Below are positions 46,996 to 57,353 of a stretch of DNA of 64,000 nt, one piece after another (position 1 is the first letter of the stretch; each line of letters starts with the position of its first letter). Under the pieces are notes generated by a model that ran no database searches, had not been told where the DNA came from, and saw only the letters and a program-made list of their open reading frames with translations. The translations under genes were made by a program, and so were the position numbers. Origin of the DNA: Thauera butanivorans NBRC 103042 (GTDB lineage: Bacteria; Pseudomonadota; Gammaproteobacteria; Burkholderiales; Rhodocyclaceae); NCBI RefSeq assembly GCF_001591165.1, contig NZ_BCUG01000004.1, forward strand, positions 124,001 through 188,000, written 5' to 3'.

Positions 46996-47703
46996 ATGAT
47001 TCCCTGGCTGGACGGCCCGCCCGGATTTCCGCCGGTCGAGCATGCGCTCCGCGAACCGAACGGCCTGCTCGCCGCCGGCGGCGGCCTGAGCCCGGAATGG
47101 CTGCTCGCCGCCTACCGGAAAGGCATCTTTCCCTGGTTCAATCCCGGCGAACCCATCCTGTGGTGGAGTCCCGACCCGCGCCTGGTGCTCGCACCCGAGC
47201 AGATCCGCATCAGCCGCTCCCTGCGCAAGCTCCTGCGCCGGCGGCATTTCGAGGTCCGCTTCGACACCCGCTTCAGCGCCGTCATCGACGCCTGTGCGGC
47301 GCCGCGCACACCCGGCCCCGGCACCTGGATCACGCCGGAAATCCGCGCCGCGTACTGCGCCATGCATGAACTCGGCCATGCCCACAGCGTCGAAACCTGG
47401 CGCGATGGCCGTCTGGTGGGCGGCCTGTACGGCATGGCGCTGGGGCGGGTCTTCTTCGGCGAGTCGATGTTCTCGATCGAATCGAACGCCTCGAAGGTCG
47501 CGCTTGCCCACCTGGCCCGCTTCCTGCACATGCGAGGCTATGTCATGATCGACTGCCAGATGACGACGACGCACCTGATGTCGATGGGCGCGTGCGAGAT
47601 TCCGCGCCGACAGTTCAGCGACATCCTCGCCCGGCACGCATCGGCCTGTCCGGGCGGAGCCCGATGGCCAGCGGACGCCGGGCAGTACATCGACTGGGGC
47701 TAG
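46996..47703 (+). CDS. aat: Leucyl/phenylalanyl-tRNA--protein transferase
   Basis: A 235-residue enzyme that adds Leu or Phe to proteins with N-terminal Arg or Lys, marking them for ClpS/ClpAP. Family features are [60 protein letters not shown] and [20 protein letters not shown]. The start MIPWLDG at 46996 is 7 bases after the fbpC stop. bpt, the second N-degron transferase, comes next, a common arrangement in betaproteobacteria. Confidence 0.97.
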   Translation: MIPWLDGPPGFPPVEHALREPNGLLAAGGGLSPEWLLAAYRKGIFPWFNPGEPILWWSPDPRLVLAPEQIRISRSLRKLLRRRHFEVRFDTRFSAVIDACAAPRTPGPGTWITPEIRAAYCAMHELGHAHSVETWRDGRLVGGLYGMALGRVFFGESMFSIESNASKVALAHLARFLHMRGYVMIDCQMTTTHLMSMGACEIPRRQFSDILARHASACPGGARWPADAGQYIDWG

Positions 47704-47723
47704 ATACACGGCCGGGAGCGAAG

Positions 47724-48530
47724 ATGCAGAAAGACTACCCCTACGCCCTGATACAGTTCTACGCCACCGCGCCCTATGCCTGCTCCTACCTGGCCGGCCG
47801 CAATGCACGTTCGCAGGTCGCCACGCCCGGCCACCTGATCGACACCCAGGTATATGGCGAACTGGTGCGGCGCGGCTTCCGCCGCAGCGGCGTGTTCACC
47901 TACCGGCCGTATTGCGACACCTGCCACGCCTGCGTGCCGGTGCGCATCCCGGTGCAGGATTTCCGCCCCGACCGCAGCCAGCGGCGCGCCCGGACGCGCC
48001 ACGCCGGGCTGCGGGCCGTGGAACTGCCGCTGGCCTTCGTCGAGGAGCACTACCGGCTGTACCAGCGCTATCAGTCCACCCGCCACGCCGGCGGCGGCAT
48101 GGACCTGGACAACCGCGAGCAATACACCCACTTCCTGCTGCAGACCCACGTCGATACGCGGCTGGTGGAATTCCGCGACGGCGACACCCTGTGCATGGTC
48201 AGCATCATCGACCGCCTGGAAGACGGCCTGTCCAGCGTCTACACCTTCTACGAACCGGAACTGGCCGGAAGCTCGCTCGGCACCTACGGCGTCCTCTGGC
48301 AGATCGAAGCCTGCCGCCGCATGGGCCTGCCCTACGTGTATCTCGGCTACTGGATCGGCGAGAGCCCGAAGATGGCCTACAAGGCACGTTTCCGCCCGCT
48401 GCAGGCGCTGCACGCCGGCCAGTGGATGGCGCTGGAGAGCATGCCCGGCCATGGCGGCCCGCTTTCGCCCCACCCGACCCCGGATCCGGGTGCGCCCCCT
48501 CTTTCCGGCACATCCGGCGCCATCGCCTGA
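47724..48530 (+). CDS. bpt: Aspartate/glutamate leucyltransferase (arginyl-transferase-like)
   Basis: A 268-residue enzyme of the bacterial Bpt/Ate1-like family, which adds Leu to proteins starting with Asp or Glu. Seen are [39 protein letters not shown] with the conserved cysteines, and [20 protein letters not shown]. The start follows GGGAG at 47714-47718. It lies 20 bases after aat, so the two acidic/basic N-degron branches are encoded together. The C-terminal 25 residues are Pro/Gly-rich and not conserved. Confidence 0.96.
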   Translation: MQKDYPYALIQFYATAPYACSYLAGRNARSQVATPGHLIDTQVYGELVRRGFRRSGVFTYRPYCDTCHACVPVRIPVQDFRPDRSQRRARTRHAGLRAVELPLAFVEEHYRLYQRYQSTRHAGGGMDLDNREQYTHFLLQTHVDTRLVEFRDGDTLCMVSIIDRLEDGLSSVYTFYEPELAGSSLGTYGVLWQIEACRRMGLPYVYLGYWIGESPKMAYKARFRPLQALHAGQWMALESMPGHGGPLSPHPTPDPGAPPLSGTSGAIA

Positions 48531-48557
48531 CGGGCACCGAATCGCTACAATCCGCCG

Positions 48558-49583
48558 ATGCTCTACGACATCGCCCGCCCCCTGCTGTTCTCGCTCGACG
48601 CCGAGACCGCCCACGAATTCACCATCCATGCCCTGAACCTCGCCGGCCGCGTACTGCCCGCCGGCCAGCCCGAGCCGGCCGAGCCGGTCGAAGTCATGGG
48701 CCTGAGCTTCCCGAACCGCATCGGCCTCGCCGCCGGCCTCGACAAGAACGGCGAAGCCATCGACGGCCTCGCCCGCATGGGCTTCGGCTTCATCGAGATC
48801 GGTACCATCACGCCGCGCCCCCAGCCCGGCAACCCCCGTCCGCGCATGTTCCGCCTGCCCGAAGTGCAAGGCGTCATCAACCGCATGGGCTTCAACAACC
48901 ACGGCGTGGACGTCCTGATCGCCCACGTCAAGGCAGCCAAATTCCGCGGCATCCTCGGCATCAACATCGGCAAGAACTTCGATACCCCGATCGAGAACGC
49001 CGCCGACGACTACCTCGCCTGCCTCGACAAGATCTATGCGCTGGCCAGCTACGTCACCGTCAACATTTCCTCACCCAACACCAGGAATCTGCGCCAGTTG
49101 CAGGGCGAATCCGAACTCGACGACCTGCTCGGCCGCCTCAAGGCCGCGCAGACCCGGTTGGCCGACACCCATGGCCGCTACGTGCCGCTGACGCTGAAGA
49201 TCGCCCCCGACCTGGACGAAGCCCAGGTCATCAACATCGCCGACGCGCTGCGCCGCCACCGCATCGACGGCGTCATCGCCACCAACACCACCATCGCCCG
49301 CGACAAGGTGCAGGGCATCCGCTACGGCGAACAGCAAGGCGGGCTGTCCGGCGCGCCGGTGTTCGAAGCCTCGACCGCCGTCGTCCGCCAGCTCGCCACG
49401 GCGCTTGCCGGCGAACTGCCGATCATTGCCGCCGGCGGCGTGCTCAACGGCAGCGACGCGATCGCCAAGCTCGATGCCGGCGCCAGCCTGGTGCAGGTCT
49501 ATAGCGGCCTGGTCTATCGCGGCCCGGCGCTGGTGCGCGAATGCGTGCGTGCCACGCGCAGCTGGAAAGCGCCCGCGGCCTGA
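48558..49583 (+). CDS. pyrD: Dihydroorotate dehydrogenase (quinone), class 2
   Basis: A 341-residue FMN enzyme of the inner-membrane face that oxidises dihydroorotate to orotate with quinone as acceptor. Class 2 features are the amphipathic N-terminal extension ([20 protein letters not shown]), [48 protein letters not shown] (catalytic Ser) and [11 protein letters not shown]. It follows bpt by 27 bases. Confidence 0.97.
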   Translation: MLYDIARPLLFSLDAETAHEFTIHALNLAGRVLPAGQPEPAEPVEVMGLSFPNRIGLAAGLDKNGEAIDGLARMGFGFIEIGTITPRPQPGNPRPRMFRLPEVQGVINRMGFNNHGVDVLIAHVKAAKFRGILGINIGKNFDTPIENAADDYLACLDKIYALASYVTVNISSPNTRNLRQLQGESELDDLLGRLKAAQTRLADTHGRYVPLTLKIAPDLDEAQVINIADALRRHRIDGVIATNTTIARDKVQGIRYGEQQGGLSGAPVFEASTAVVRQLATALAGELPIIAAGGVLNGSDAIAKLDAGASLVQVYSGLVYRGPALVRECVRATRSWKAPAA

Positions 49584-49610
49584 GCACCCGGCCAGGGGGC
49601 CGCAGCCGGT

Positions 49611-50147
49611 TCAGAAACTCGACCCCGGTTGCTGCAGGAAGGCGACTTCCTCGGCGCTGGGTTCCCGCCCCAGGATGGCATTGCGATGCGGATAGCGCCC
49701 GAAGCGATCGATGATGGCCTTGTGGCGCAGTTCGAAATCGTGGCTGTCCGGCGGCGCCCAATGCCTGAACAGGCGTTCGGCCTCGACATGGATCAAGCGC
49801 GACTCGCTGTGCATCCAGGGCATCAGCAGGAAGGCGCGCTCGGCAGGCCCGAGCGCATCCAGCACGCCGCCTGCGACCGCCTCCTGCGCCAGCACCAGGG
49901 CCATCCCATCCTGCGCGAAAGCACGCGGCGTGCCGCGGTGGATGTTGCGCGAGAACTGGTCGAGCACGATGATTTCGGCCAGGCGGCCGCGGGCACTGCC
50001 GCGCCAGGCATGGCATTCGCCCTGCGCAGCGCTTTGCAGCACAGCCGCGTAACGTTCGCGCAGCAGGACATCGAAGGCCGGATCGACCGCCCACCATTGG
50101 GCCGGCTGGATGTCCTCGAACCAGAAACGCAGGATTTCCTCGTGCAT
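49611..50147 (-). CDS. DUF924 family protein
   Basis: A 178-residue helical protein: MHEEILRFWFEDIQPAQWWA, IIVLDQFSRNIHRGTPRAFA, FLLMPWMHSESRLIHVEAER and RYPHRNAILGREPSAEEVAF are typical of DUF924 (TPR-like fold). The start at 50147 follows GGGAGA. It is convergent with pyrD. The function is not known in the family. Confidence 0.93.
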   Translation of the reverse strand: MHEEILRFWFEDIQPAQWWAVDPAFDVLLRERYAAVLQSAAQGECHAWRGSARGRLAEIIVLDQFSRNIHRGTPRAFAQDGMALVLAQEAVAGGVLDALGPAERAFLLMPWMHSESRLIHVEAERLFRHWAPPDSHDFELRHKAIIDRFGRYPHRNAILGREPSAEEVAFLQQPGSSF

Positions 50148-50258
50148 GCTTGTCTCCCTGTCTGTCCCGTCGTGAATTGTGTGACACTTCGGCGCAGCCG
50201 AGCACAGGGGCCGTGACAAAACAGCTCCTGCACACGCAGCGCCGAACCTGATGCATTC

Positions 50259-50726
50259 TCATGGCCGCTCCAGAATCCTCGGCCCTGCCCCCTCCCTGCC
50301 GAGTTCATCCATCGGATTGCGCAACGGGCATTCCTCCAGCGACAGGCAACCGCAGCCTATACAGCCGTCCAGTTCATCGCGCAGCCGCGTCAGCCGCTTG
50401 ATCCGCTCGTCCAGGCTGGCACGCCACGCCGAGGACAGCTCGCGCCATTGCTCCGTCGTCAGCTTGCTGCCACGCGGGTAGCGGCCCAGCGCTTCCTTGA
50501 TTTCCTCCAGCGGCACGCCGGCGCGTTGCGCCACCTTGATGACGGCGATGTAGCGCAGCACCACCAAGGGGAAACGCCGCTGGTTGCCCGCGCTGCGCAC
50601 GCTGGTGATCAAACCCTTCGATTCGTAGAAGTGGATGGTGGATACAGGCACGCCCGCACGCCGGGCAACTTCCCCCACGGTCAGAAACACTCGGATGAAA
50701 CCGATGGGTTTGTCTTGGTTCGTCAC
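50259..50726 (-). CDS. soxR: Redox-sensitive transcriptional activator SoxR
   Basis: A 155-residue MerR-family regulator with an N-terminal winged helix ([38 protein letters not shown]) and a C-terminal 2Fe-2S cluster site, cysteines 122, 125, 127 and 133 in [16 protein letters not shown], the exact SoxR spacing. A GTG start at 50726 gives the normal length. It is divergent from an RND efflux operon, with a SoxR promoter in between. In pseudomonads SoxR responds to redox-cycling compounds and switches on efflux; the same is inferred. Confidence 0.96.
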   Translation of the reverse strand: MTNQDKPIGFIRVFLTVGEVARRAGVPVSTIHFYESKGLITSVRSAGNQRRFPLVVLRYIAVIKVAQRAGVPLEEIKEALGRYPRGSKLTTEQWRELSSAWRASLDERIKRLTRLRDELDGCIGCGCLSLEECPLRNPMDELGREGAGPRILERP

Positions 50727-50731
50727 GACGC

Positions 50732-50762
50732 TTGACCTCAAGTTAACTTGAGGTCTTATAGT
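50732..50762 (+). promoter_or_regulatory. SoxR-type promoter of the RND operon
   Basis: CCTCAAGTTAACTTGAGG at 50736-50753 is a perfect 18-bp palindrome and equals the known SoxR core site. It sits between a -35 TTGACC (50732-50737) and a -10 TATAGT (50757-50762) with 19-base spacing, the long spacing used by MerR-family activators. The efflux start codon is 87 bases downstream. Confidence 0.92.
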
Positions 50763-50848
50763 CCGCCGCGACCACGCTGGCAAGCCTTGCGGGCCGGACA
50801 TCGAGGGCGCGTGCAGCACTGCGCTGCTGAATCATCGGGAGAACGACA

Positions 50849-51961
50849 ATGCAAAAATGGGCGGGAGTGGCGATCGCATCGGCCACCGCCGTGACCGTCG
50901 CCGCCACATGGCTGATCCGGGGCGGCGACGGCGAAACCTCGAGCGATGGCTGGCCGGTCACCAAGGTGGCCTTGGCCGCCGTGGAGCACGCCGATGCGCC
51001 ACGGGCATTTCACGGTGTCGGCGAACTGGAAGCTGCGCGCCAGGTGGAGCTGGCCGCGGAAGTCGCAGGGCGCATCACGCGCATCGCCTTCTCCTCCGGC
51101 CAGCGTATCGACAAGGGGCAGTTGCTGGTGCAGCTCAACGACGCGCCCGAGCAGGCCGAGCGCCTGCGGCTGCGCGCCCAGTTGCGCAACGCCGAAACGG
51201 TACTGGCCCGAACCCGCCAGTTGCACGGCGAGCGGGTGGCGACCCAGGAGCAGCTCGACCACGCCTCCGCGGCCCGTGACATGGCGCGCGGCGAACTGCA
51301 GCGCATCGAGGCGGTGATCGCGCAGAAGGCCGTCACCGCGCCCTTCTCCGGCGTGATCGGCATCCGCCGGGTGCATGAGGGGCAGTACCTGAACGCCGGC
51401 GATGCCATCGCCAGTCTGGTCGATGCCGGCACGCTGCATGCGAACTTCGCGCTGGATGAGCAGGCGGTGCCGCATCTGCGCGCTGGCCAGCCGGTACAGG
51501 TGCGCGCCGATGCCTGGCCAGGGCGTGTGTTCGAGGCAGAGGTCGCCGCCATCGACCCCTTGATCGGCGCCTCGCGCACGGTGCAGGTGCAGGCCCGCAT
51601 CCCGAATGCCGAAAGGCTGTTGCAGGCCGGCATGTTCGCCAAGGTCCGCGTGCTGCGCCAGCAGCCGACGCCAGTGCTGGTGGTGCCGGAAACCGCCGTG
51701 AGCCATTCCGCCTACGGCCAGACGGTGTTCGTCGCCGAAAGGGACGAACGGCAGGCGCTGAGCGTGCGCCGCGTGGCGGTCAGGACCGGCGAACGCTGGC
51801 AGGGCCTTGTCGAGATCGAATCCGGCCTGAACGAGGGTGAACGGGTAGTCGTCTCCGGCCAGTTGCGGCTGAGCGACGGAATGCTGGTCGAGGTAGTCGC
51901 ACGTGACGCGCTTCATGAGGAACAGCCAGTAGCACCTGTGACGGAGGACGCGCGCTCATGA
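50849..51961 (+). CDS. RND efflux periplasmic adaptor protein
   Basis: A 370-residue membrane-fusion protein. An N-terminal hydrophobic anchor (VAIASATAVTVAATWLI) is followed by a barrel-sandwich domain (ELEAARQVELAAEVAGRITR, FSSGQRIDKGQLLVQLND), a short coiled coil, KAVTAPFSGVIGIRRVHEGQ and a beta-barrel/membrane-proximal domain. It resembles MexH of MexGHI-OpmD, another SoxR-controlled pump. It overlaps the transporter start by 4 bases (ATGA). No mexG-like gene precedes it. Confidence 0.93.
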   Translation: MQKWAGVAIASATAVTVAATWLIRGGDGETSSDGWPVTKVALAAVEHADAPRAFHGVGELEAARQVELAAEVAGRITRIAFSSGQRIDKGQLLVQLNDAPEQAERLRLRAQLRNAETVLARTRQLHGERVATQEQLDHASAARDMARGELQRIEAVIAQKAVTAPFSGVIGIRRVHEGQYLNAGDAIASLVDAGTLHANFALDEQAVPHLRAGQPVQVRADAWPGRVFEAEVAAIDPLIGASRTVQVQARIPNAERLLQAGMFAKVRVLRQQPTPVLVVPETAVSHSAYGQTVFVAERDERQALSVRRVAVRTGERWQGLVEIESGLNEGERVVVSGQLRLSDGMLVEVVARDALHEEQPVAPVTEDARS

Positions 51962-54900
51962 AATTCACCGACGTTTTCGTGCGCCGCCCGGTGCTGGCGC
52001 TGGTGGCCAGCAGCCTGATCGTGCTGCTGGGCTTGTTCGCGCTGGGCAAGCTGCCGATCCGGCAGTACCCGACGCTGGAAACCTCGACCATCACGGTCAG
52101 CACCGAATACCCCGGCGCGTCCGCCGAACTGATGCAGGGTTTCGTCACCCAGCCGATCGCGCAGGCGGTGTCCTCGGTCGAAGGCATCGACTACCTGTCG
52201 TCCTCGTCAGTGCAGGGCCGCAGCACGGTCACGCTGCGCATGGAGCTGAACCGCGATTCCACCCAGGCGCTGACCGAGACCATGGCCAAGGTCAATCAGG
52301 TGCGCTATCGCCTGCCCGAGCGCGCCTACGATCCGGTGATCGAACTGTCCGCCGGCGATTCGACGGCGGTGGCCTATGTCGGCTTCTCCACCGGCAGCCT
52401 GTCGGCGCCCGAGCTTACCGACTACCTGTCGCGCGTGGTCGAGCCGCTGTTCTCCGGCATTCCCGGCGTCGCCAAGGTGCAGACCTTCGGCGGCCAGCGG
52501 CTGGCGATGCGCCTGTGGCTGGATGCGGATCGCCTGGCCGGCCGCGGCCTGACCGCCAGCGACGTGGCCGAGGCGGTGCGCCGCAACAACTACCAGGCCG
52601 CGCCGGGGCAGGTACGCGGGCAGTACGTGATCGCCAATGTACGGGTCGATTCCGAACTGAGCAGCGTCGACGAGTTCCGTGATCTGGTGATCCGCAACGA
52701 CGGCAACGGTCTGGTGCGCCTGCGCGACGTGGGCACGGTGGAGCTGGGCGCCGCGGCCACCAACGCCAGCGCCACGATGGATGGCGAAGCCGCCGTCCAC
52801 CTGGGCCTGTTCCCGACGCCCGCGGGCAATCCGCTGGTCATCGTCGATGGCATCCGCCAGTTGCTGCCGGAGATCGAGAAAACGCTGCCGCCGGGCGTGA
52901 AGATGGAACTGGCCTACGAGACGGCCCGCTTCATCGAAGCCTCGATCGACGAGGTGCTGCACACGCTGCTGGAGGCGGTGCTGATCGTGGTGCTGGTGAT
53001 CTGGCTGTGCCTGGGCTCGCTGCGCAGCGTCGTCATCCCGGTGCTGACGATCCCGCTGTCGATGCTGGGCGCAGCCGGGCTGATGCTGGCCTTCGGCTTC
53101 AGCATCAATCTGCTGACCCTGCTGGCGATGGTATTGGCGATCGGCCTGGTGGTGGACGACGCCATCGTCGTGGTGGAGAACGTACATCGCCACATCGAAG
53201 AAGGCAGGTCGCCAATCGCGGCGGCATTGATCGGTGCGCGCGAGATCGCCGGGCCGGTCATCGCCATGACGCTGACGCTGGCGGCGGTCTATGCCCCGAT
53301 CGGCCTGATGGGTGGGCTGACCGGAGCGCTGTTCCGTGAGTTCGCGCTGACGCTGGCCGGCGCGGTGATCGTCTCAGGTGTGGTGGCGCTGACACTGTCG
53401 CCGGTGATGAGTTCGCTGCTGCTGAAGTCCAGCCGGCAGGGCGACGGACACGGCCGCATGGCGAGGCTGGCCGAACAGGTCTTCGGCGGCCTGGCAGACG
53501 GTTACGGCAAGCTGCTGCGTTTCTCGCTGCGCCAACGCTGGCTGAGCGGTGGCGTCGCCCTGCTCGTCTGCCTGAGCCTGCCTCTGCTGTACCAGATGCC
53601 TCAACGCGAACTGGCACCGCCGGAAGACCAGGCCGCGGTGCTGGCCGCGATCAAGTCGCCTCAGTACGCCAGCCTGGACTATGCCGAACGCTTCGGGCTG
53701 GAGCTGCACCGCGTCATGGCCGCCATTCCGGAAACGACCGGCACCTGGATCATCAACGGCACCGACGGCCCCGCGTCCAGCTTCGGCGGCATCAACCTGT
53801 CGGACTGGGGCGCACGCGAGCGCAAGGAGCCTGAAATCCTCGCCGAGCTGCAGCAGGCCGTGGGCGACATCGAAGGCAGCAGCATCTTCGCCTTCCAGGT
53901 CGCGCCGCTGCCGGGCGGCAGCGGCGGCCTGCCGGTGCAACTGGTGCTGCGCAGTGCCCAGGACCATCCGGTGATCTATGAAGCGATGGCGGGCCTGAAG
54001 CAGCGCGCCCGCGAAAGCGGCCTGTTCGTCGTGGTCGACAGCGACCTGGAGTACGACAGCCCGGTGGTCCAGCTCACCATCGACCGTGCCAAGGCGGGAA
54101 GCCTGGGCATTTCCATGCAGGACATCGGCGATTCGCTCGGCGTGCTGGTCGGCGAGAACTACATCAACCGCTTCGCCCTGTTCGGCCGTTCCTACGACGT
54201 GATCCCGCAGAGCATGCGCGACCAGCGGCTGACGCCGCAGGCGCTGGCTCGCCAGTTCGTGCGCACCGGCGACGGCACCCTGGTGCCGCTGTCCACGGTG
54301 CTGCGGCTGGAGATGGGCGTCGAACCCAACCGCCTGATGCAGTTCGACCAGCAGAACGCCGCCACCCTGCAGGCCATTCCCGCACCAGGCGTGTCACTGG
54401 GCCGGGCGGTGGGTTTCCTTGAGCAGGCGGTGGCCGATCTGCCGCCCGGTTTCAGCCACGACTGGCAGTCCGAATCCCGCCAGTACGTGCAGGAAGGCAA
54501 TGCGCTGGTGTTCGCCTTCCTCGCCGCCCTGGTGGTGATCTATCTGGTGCTGGCGGCGCAGTACGAGAGCCTGGCCGATCCGCTGATCATCCTGATCACC
54601 GTGCCGCTGTCGATCTGCGGCGCGCTGCTGCCACTGGCACTGGGCTGGGCGACACTGAACATCTACACCCAGATCGGCCTGGTGACGTTGATCGGCCTGA
54701 TCAGCAAGCACGGCATCCTGATGGTGGAGTTCGCCAACGAACTGCAGGCGAATGAAGGGCTGGACCGGACGTCCGCGATCATCCGCGCCGCGCAGATCCG
54801 CCTACGGCCGGTGCTGATGACCACCAGCGCGATGGCCTTCGGCGTGGTGCCGCTGCTGTTCGCCAGCGGCGCGGGCGCCAACAGCCGCTTCGGCCTGGGC

Positions 54901-55062
54901 GTGGTGATCGTCTGCGGCATGCTGGTCGGCACGCTGTTCACCCTGTTCGTGCTGCCGACGATCTACACCTGGCTGGCACGCGACCATCGCGTGCAGAGCG
55001 CACGTGAGCTTCAGTTGGCCGGGATCGCTGAAATCGAACGGGCCGAAGGAGCGAAGGCATGA
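51958..55062 (+). CDS. RND efflux inner-membrane transporter (HAE1 family)
   Basis: A 1034-residue proton-driven pump with the usual twelve membrane helices and two large periplasmic loops. The N-terminus FTDVFVRRPVLALVASSLIV, the proton-relay Asp pair in AIGLVVDDAIVVVENVHRHI, and the C-terminal LIGLISKHGILMVEFANELQ are typical. It is closest in style to MexI. It sits between the adaptor and outer-membrane genes, overlapping each by 4 bases, so the three are one operon under the SoxR promoter. Substrates are unknown; phenazine-like or other redox-active compounds are plausible from the regulator. Confidence 0.95.
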   Translation: MKFTDVFVRRPVLALVASSLIVLLGLFALGKLPIRQYPTLETSTITVSTEYPGASAELMQGFVTQPIAQAVSSVEGIDYLSSSSVQGRSTVTLRMELNRDSTQALTETMAKVNQVRYRLPERAYDPVIELSAGDSTAVAYVGFSTGSLSAPELTDYLSRVVEPLFSGIPGVAKVQTFGGQRLAMRLWLDADRLAGRGLTASDVAEAVRRNNYQAAPGQVRGQYVIANVRVDSELSSVDEFRDLVIRNDGNGLVRLRDVGTVELGAAATNASATMDGEAAVHLGLFPTPAGNPLVIVDGIRQLLPEIEKTLPPGVKMELAYETARFIEASIDEVLHTLLEAVLIVVLVIWLCLGSLRSVVIPVLTIPLSMLGAAGLMLAFGFSINLLTLLAMVLAIGLVVDDAIVVVENVHRHIEEGRSPIAAALIGAREIAGPVIAMTLTLAAVYAPIGLMGGLTGALFREFALTLAGAVIVSGVVALTLSPVMSSLLLKSSRQGDGHGRMARLAEQVFGGLADGYGKLLRFSLRQRWLSGGVALLVCLSLPLLYQMPQRELAPPEDQAAVLAAIKSPQYASLDYAERFGLELHRVMAAIPETTGTWIINGTDGPASSFGGINLSDWGARERKEPEILAELQQAVGDIEGSSIFAFQVAPLPGGSGGLPVQLVLRSAQDHPVIYEAMAGLKQRARESGLFVVVDSDLEYDSPVVQLTIDRAKAGSLGISMQDIGDSLGVLVGENYINRFALFGRSYDVIPQSMRDQRLTPQALARQFVRTGDGTLVPLSTVLRLEMGVEPNRLMQFDQQNAATLQAIPAPGVSLGRAVGFLEQAVADLPPGFSHDWQSESRQYVQEGNALVFAFLAALVVIYLVLAAQYESLADPLIILITVPLSICGALLPLALGWATLNIYTQIGLVTLIGLISKHGILMVEFANELQANEGLDRTSAIIRAAQIRLRPVLMTTSAMAFGVVPLLFASGAGANSRFGLGVVIVCGMLVGTLFTLFVLPTIYTWLARDHRVQSARELQLAGIAEIERAEGAKA

Positions 55063-56501
55063 GGACGAGCAGCACCAGACTCCGTCTCCTGAGTGCAGCG
55101 GCGCTGGCCACGGCGCTGACCGGCTGCGCAGTGGGACCGAAGTACGTCAAACCCGACACACCAGCCGTCGTGCTTGCCAGCCCACAGGCGGTGGAACTGG
55201 CCGCGAGCCAGGCGATGGACAGCAGCGCAACGATGCCCGCCGATTGGTGGCGCTTCTTCGAGGACGAGGGCCTGGCCCGCTGGATCGAAACGGCACTGTC
55301 CCACAACCACGACATCCGCCAGGCGCAGGCCAGGCTGCTTGGCGCCCGTGCGGTCTTCGACGAACGCCGGCTCGACCGCCTGCCGGGCGTGACCAGCAGC
55401 GCCGGCCATGTGCGGGGCATCCAGCAGCAGGCCAGCAACGACGGCCGACGCAGGCTGTCCGAATCCTGGCAGGCCGGCTTCGACGTGCAGTGGGAAATCG
55501 ACCTGTTCGGCCGCCTGGATCGGCTGCAACAGGCAGCGATGGCCCGTGCCGAAGCCAGCCGGGCTGACCTGGCGCTGACGCGCCTGAGCATCGCTGCCGA
55601 AGTCGCACGGGCATGGTTCGATGCACAAGGCCATCGGCGGCAACTGGACGTCGCCCGGCAGGAAGCCGACAATTGGCGCGAAACCGTCCGCCTGGCCGAA
55701 GCCAGCCAGCGCGCCGGCGCCGGACTGCCGGAGGAGGTGGAAAGCGCCCGCGCCAACCTGCTGCGCAGCGAGGCCGCGATTCCCCCGCTGACGGCGGCCT
55801 TGCAGCAGGCCCGCTACCGGCTCGACGTGCTCGCCGGACGGCGGCCCGGCCAGGCCCGGGCGGAATTGCCCGACCCGGCCGAAACCCGCTTCGCGCCACT
55901 GGCAACGCAGCTTCCGCTGGGCGACGTCAAGCACCTGATCCTCGCGCGGCCCGACGTGATCCGGGCTGAACGCCTGCTGGCCGCCAGCGTCGAGAACGTG
56001 GGCGCAGCCACCGCCGAGCTCTACCCTCGCCTCGACCTGGGCGGCTTTTTCGGCTTCTTCGCCTTGCGCGATGGCGATCTCGGCAGCGCCGCCTCGCGCA
56101 CCTTCCAGGCTGCCCCCACTCTGTCCTGGCCAGCCCTGCGCCTCGGCAATGCCCGCGCGCGGCTGCGCGCCGCCAGGGCGCAGTCCGAAGGCTTGCTGGC
56201 CGTCTACGAACAGGTATTGCTGAACGCACAGGAGGAAGTCGAAAACGCGATCACCACCCTCGCCGAACAGCAGCGCCAACTCGCCGTTTTGCTGCAATCG
56301 GCCGGCCACGCCCAGGCGGCCTTCGACATCGCCGGCAAACGCTACCGCGCCGGTGCCGGCAGCTACCAGGCCGTGCTGGAGAGCCAGCGAACGCTGTTTC
56401 AGCTACGCCGGCAGATCGTGCAGGAGGAAACCGGATCGCAGGTGCAAGTGGTCGCGCTATACAAGGCGCTCGGCTGGCAAGGCGAGCGCGCCATGCCTTG
56501 A
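55059..56501 (+). CDS. RND efflux outer-membrane lipoprotein (NodT family)
   Basis: A 480-residue outer-membrane channel. The signal peptide ends in the lipobox LTGC (Cys at about 26), followed by GPKYVKP as in OprM/OpmD relatives. Two repeated coiled-coil/beta units follow (WWRFFEDEGLARWIETALSH, DIRQAQARLLGARAV; later RPDVIRAERLLAASVENVGA and AELYPRLDL). The start overlaps the transporter stop (ATGA). Completes a tripartite pump. Confidence 0.94.
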   Translation: MRTSSTRLRLLSAAALATALTGCAVGPKYVKPDTPAVVLASPQAVELAASQAMDSSATMPADWWRFFEDEGLARWIETALSHNHDIRQAQARLLGARAVFDERRLDRLPGVTSSAGHVRGIQQQASNDGRRRLSESWQAGFDVQWEIDLFGRLDRLQQAAMARAEASRADLALTRLSIAAEVARAWFDAQGHRRQLDVARQEADNWRETVRLAEASQRAGAGLPEEVESARANLLRSEAAIPPLTAALQQARYRLDVLAGRRPGQARAELPDPAETRFAPLATQLPLGDVKHLILARPDVIRAERLLAASVENVGAATAELYPRLDLGGFFGFFALRDGDLGSAASRTFQAAPTLSWPALRLGNARARLRAARAQSEGLLAVYEQVLLNAQEEVENAITTLAEQQRQLAVLLQSAGHAQAAFDIAGKRYRAGAGSYQAVLESQRTLFQLRRQIVQEETGSQVQVVALYKALGWQGERAMP

Positions 56502-56535
56502 TACGCCACATTGCCACATCACAGCACTCGAGCCA

Positions 56536-57288
56536 TCACTCCACGACAGGCTGCAGCGGCGGCCCATCTGCCGTCGCCTCATCATCGGCCGGCTGGCCGG
56601 CAGTCAGGCAGGCCACCAGCGCGGTGGCGATGCCATCGGCCATGCGGGCGATGCGCGCGGGATCGCGCAGCAGCAGTTCCTCGTCGCGGTTCTTGATCAC
56701 GCCGGCCTCGAACAGTACGGCGGGCATCGTCGCATGTCGTAGCACCGCCAGGCCATCGTAATAATGCACGGCATGCATGGGGTCCGCGTAGGCGCGGCGG
56801 CGGCCGTTCTTGTGGGTGGGCTCGAAACCCATGCGCTGCAGGCGTGCGCCGATGATGCGGGCGCACAGGATGCTGCGCGCGGTATCCGGGTTGTCGCGCG
56901 AGACGAACAGCGAATGTCCGGCGAAGTCGTCGTTGTAGTCCAGCGCCTGCCCCTGCCACTGCCAGGGCTGCAGTTCGAAGGCGTTGACCGAGTCGTGGTG
57001 GATCGACAGCAGGAAGGCGGCTCCCTCGGCCGCCTGTGGCCTGGCCTTCAGGCTGGGGATGAGGCCGTCCTCGTTGATCAGGCGTGCGGACCGGCCCCGC
57101 GCCTGCAGCGCCGCCGTCACCTCGCGTGCCAGATCGAGGTTGAATTCGAATTCGCTGCGTCCACGCGCGCTCGTCGCCCCCGGTGCCGCCAGGGTATGGC
57201 CCACGTCCACCACGATCTCGCCATGTGCCAGCGCAATCGCCGGCAAGGCGAGCATGGCCATGCAGACGCGATGCGCTGTCGATGCCAT
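56536..57288 (-). CDS. Exported N-acetylmuramoyl-L-alanine amidase (Amidase_3)
   Basis: A 250-residue exported zinc amidase. It has a signal peptide (MAMLALPAIALAHG) and the Amidase_3 motifs VVDVGHTLAAPGATSARGRS (His ligand), EFEFNLDLAREVTAAL (Glu ligand), LLSIHHDSVN (His ligand) and PAVLFEAGVIKNRDEELLL (catalytic Glu). ATG 57288 is chosen because a GTGGAG site lies 9 bases upstream; ATG 57297 and GTG 57303 are alternatives. It cuts the amide link between muramic acid and the stem peptide in the periplasm. It is convergent with the RND operon and divergent from norC. Confidence 0.9.
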   Translation of the reverse strand: MASTAHRVCMAMLALPAIALAHGEIVVDVGHTLAAPGATSARGRSEFEFNLDLAREVTAALQARGRSARLINEDGLIPSLKARPQAAEGAAFLLSIHHDSVNAFELQPWQWQGQALDYNDDFAGHSLFVSRDNPDTARSILCARIIGARLQRMGFEPTHKNGRRRAYADPMHAVHYYDGLAVLRHATMPAVLFEAGVIKNRDEELLLRDPARIARMADGIATALVACLTAGQPADDEATADGPPLQPVVE

Positions 57289-57353
57289 CCCGTTCATCTC
57301 CACCCACGCTCTCCAGCCCGGTCGCCGGGCGCATTCCGGCTACCCGGTCAATC

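Noticed and set aside
47592-47723. Longer N-terminal start for bpt within the end of aat
   Set aside because: The residues before MQKDYPYA have no similarity to the family, and a good ribosome site precedes 47724.
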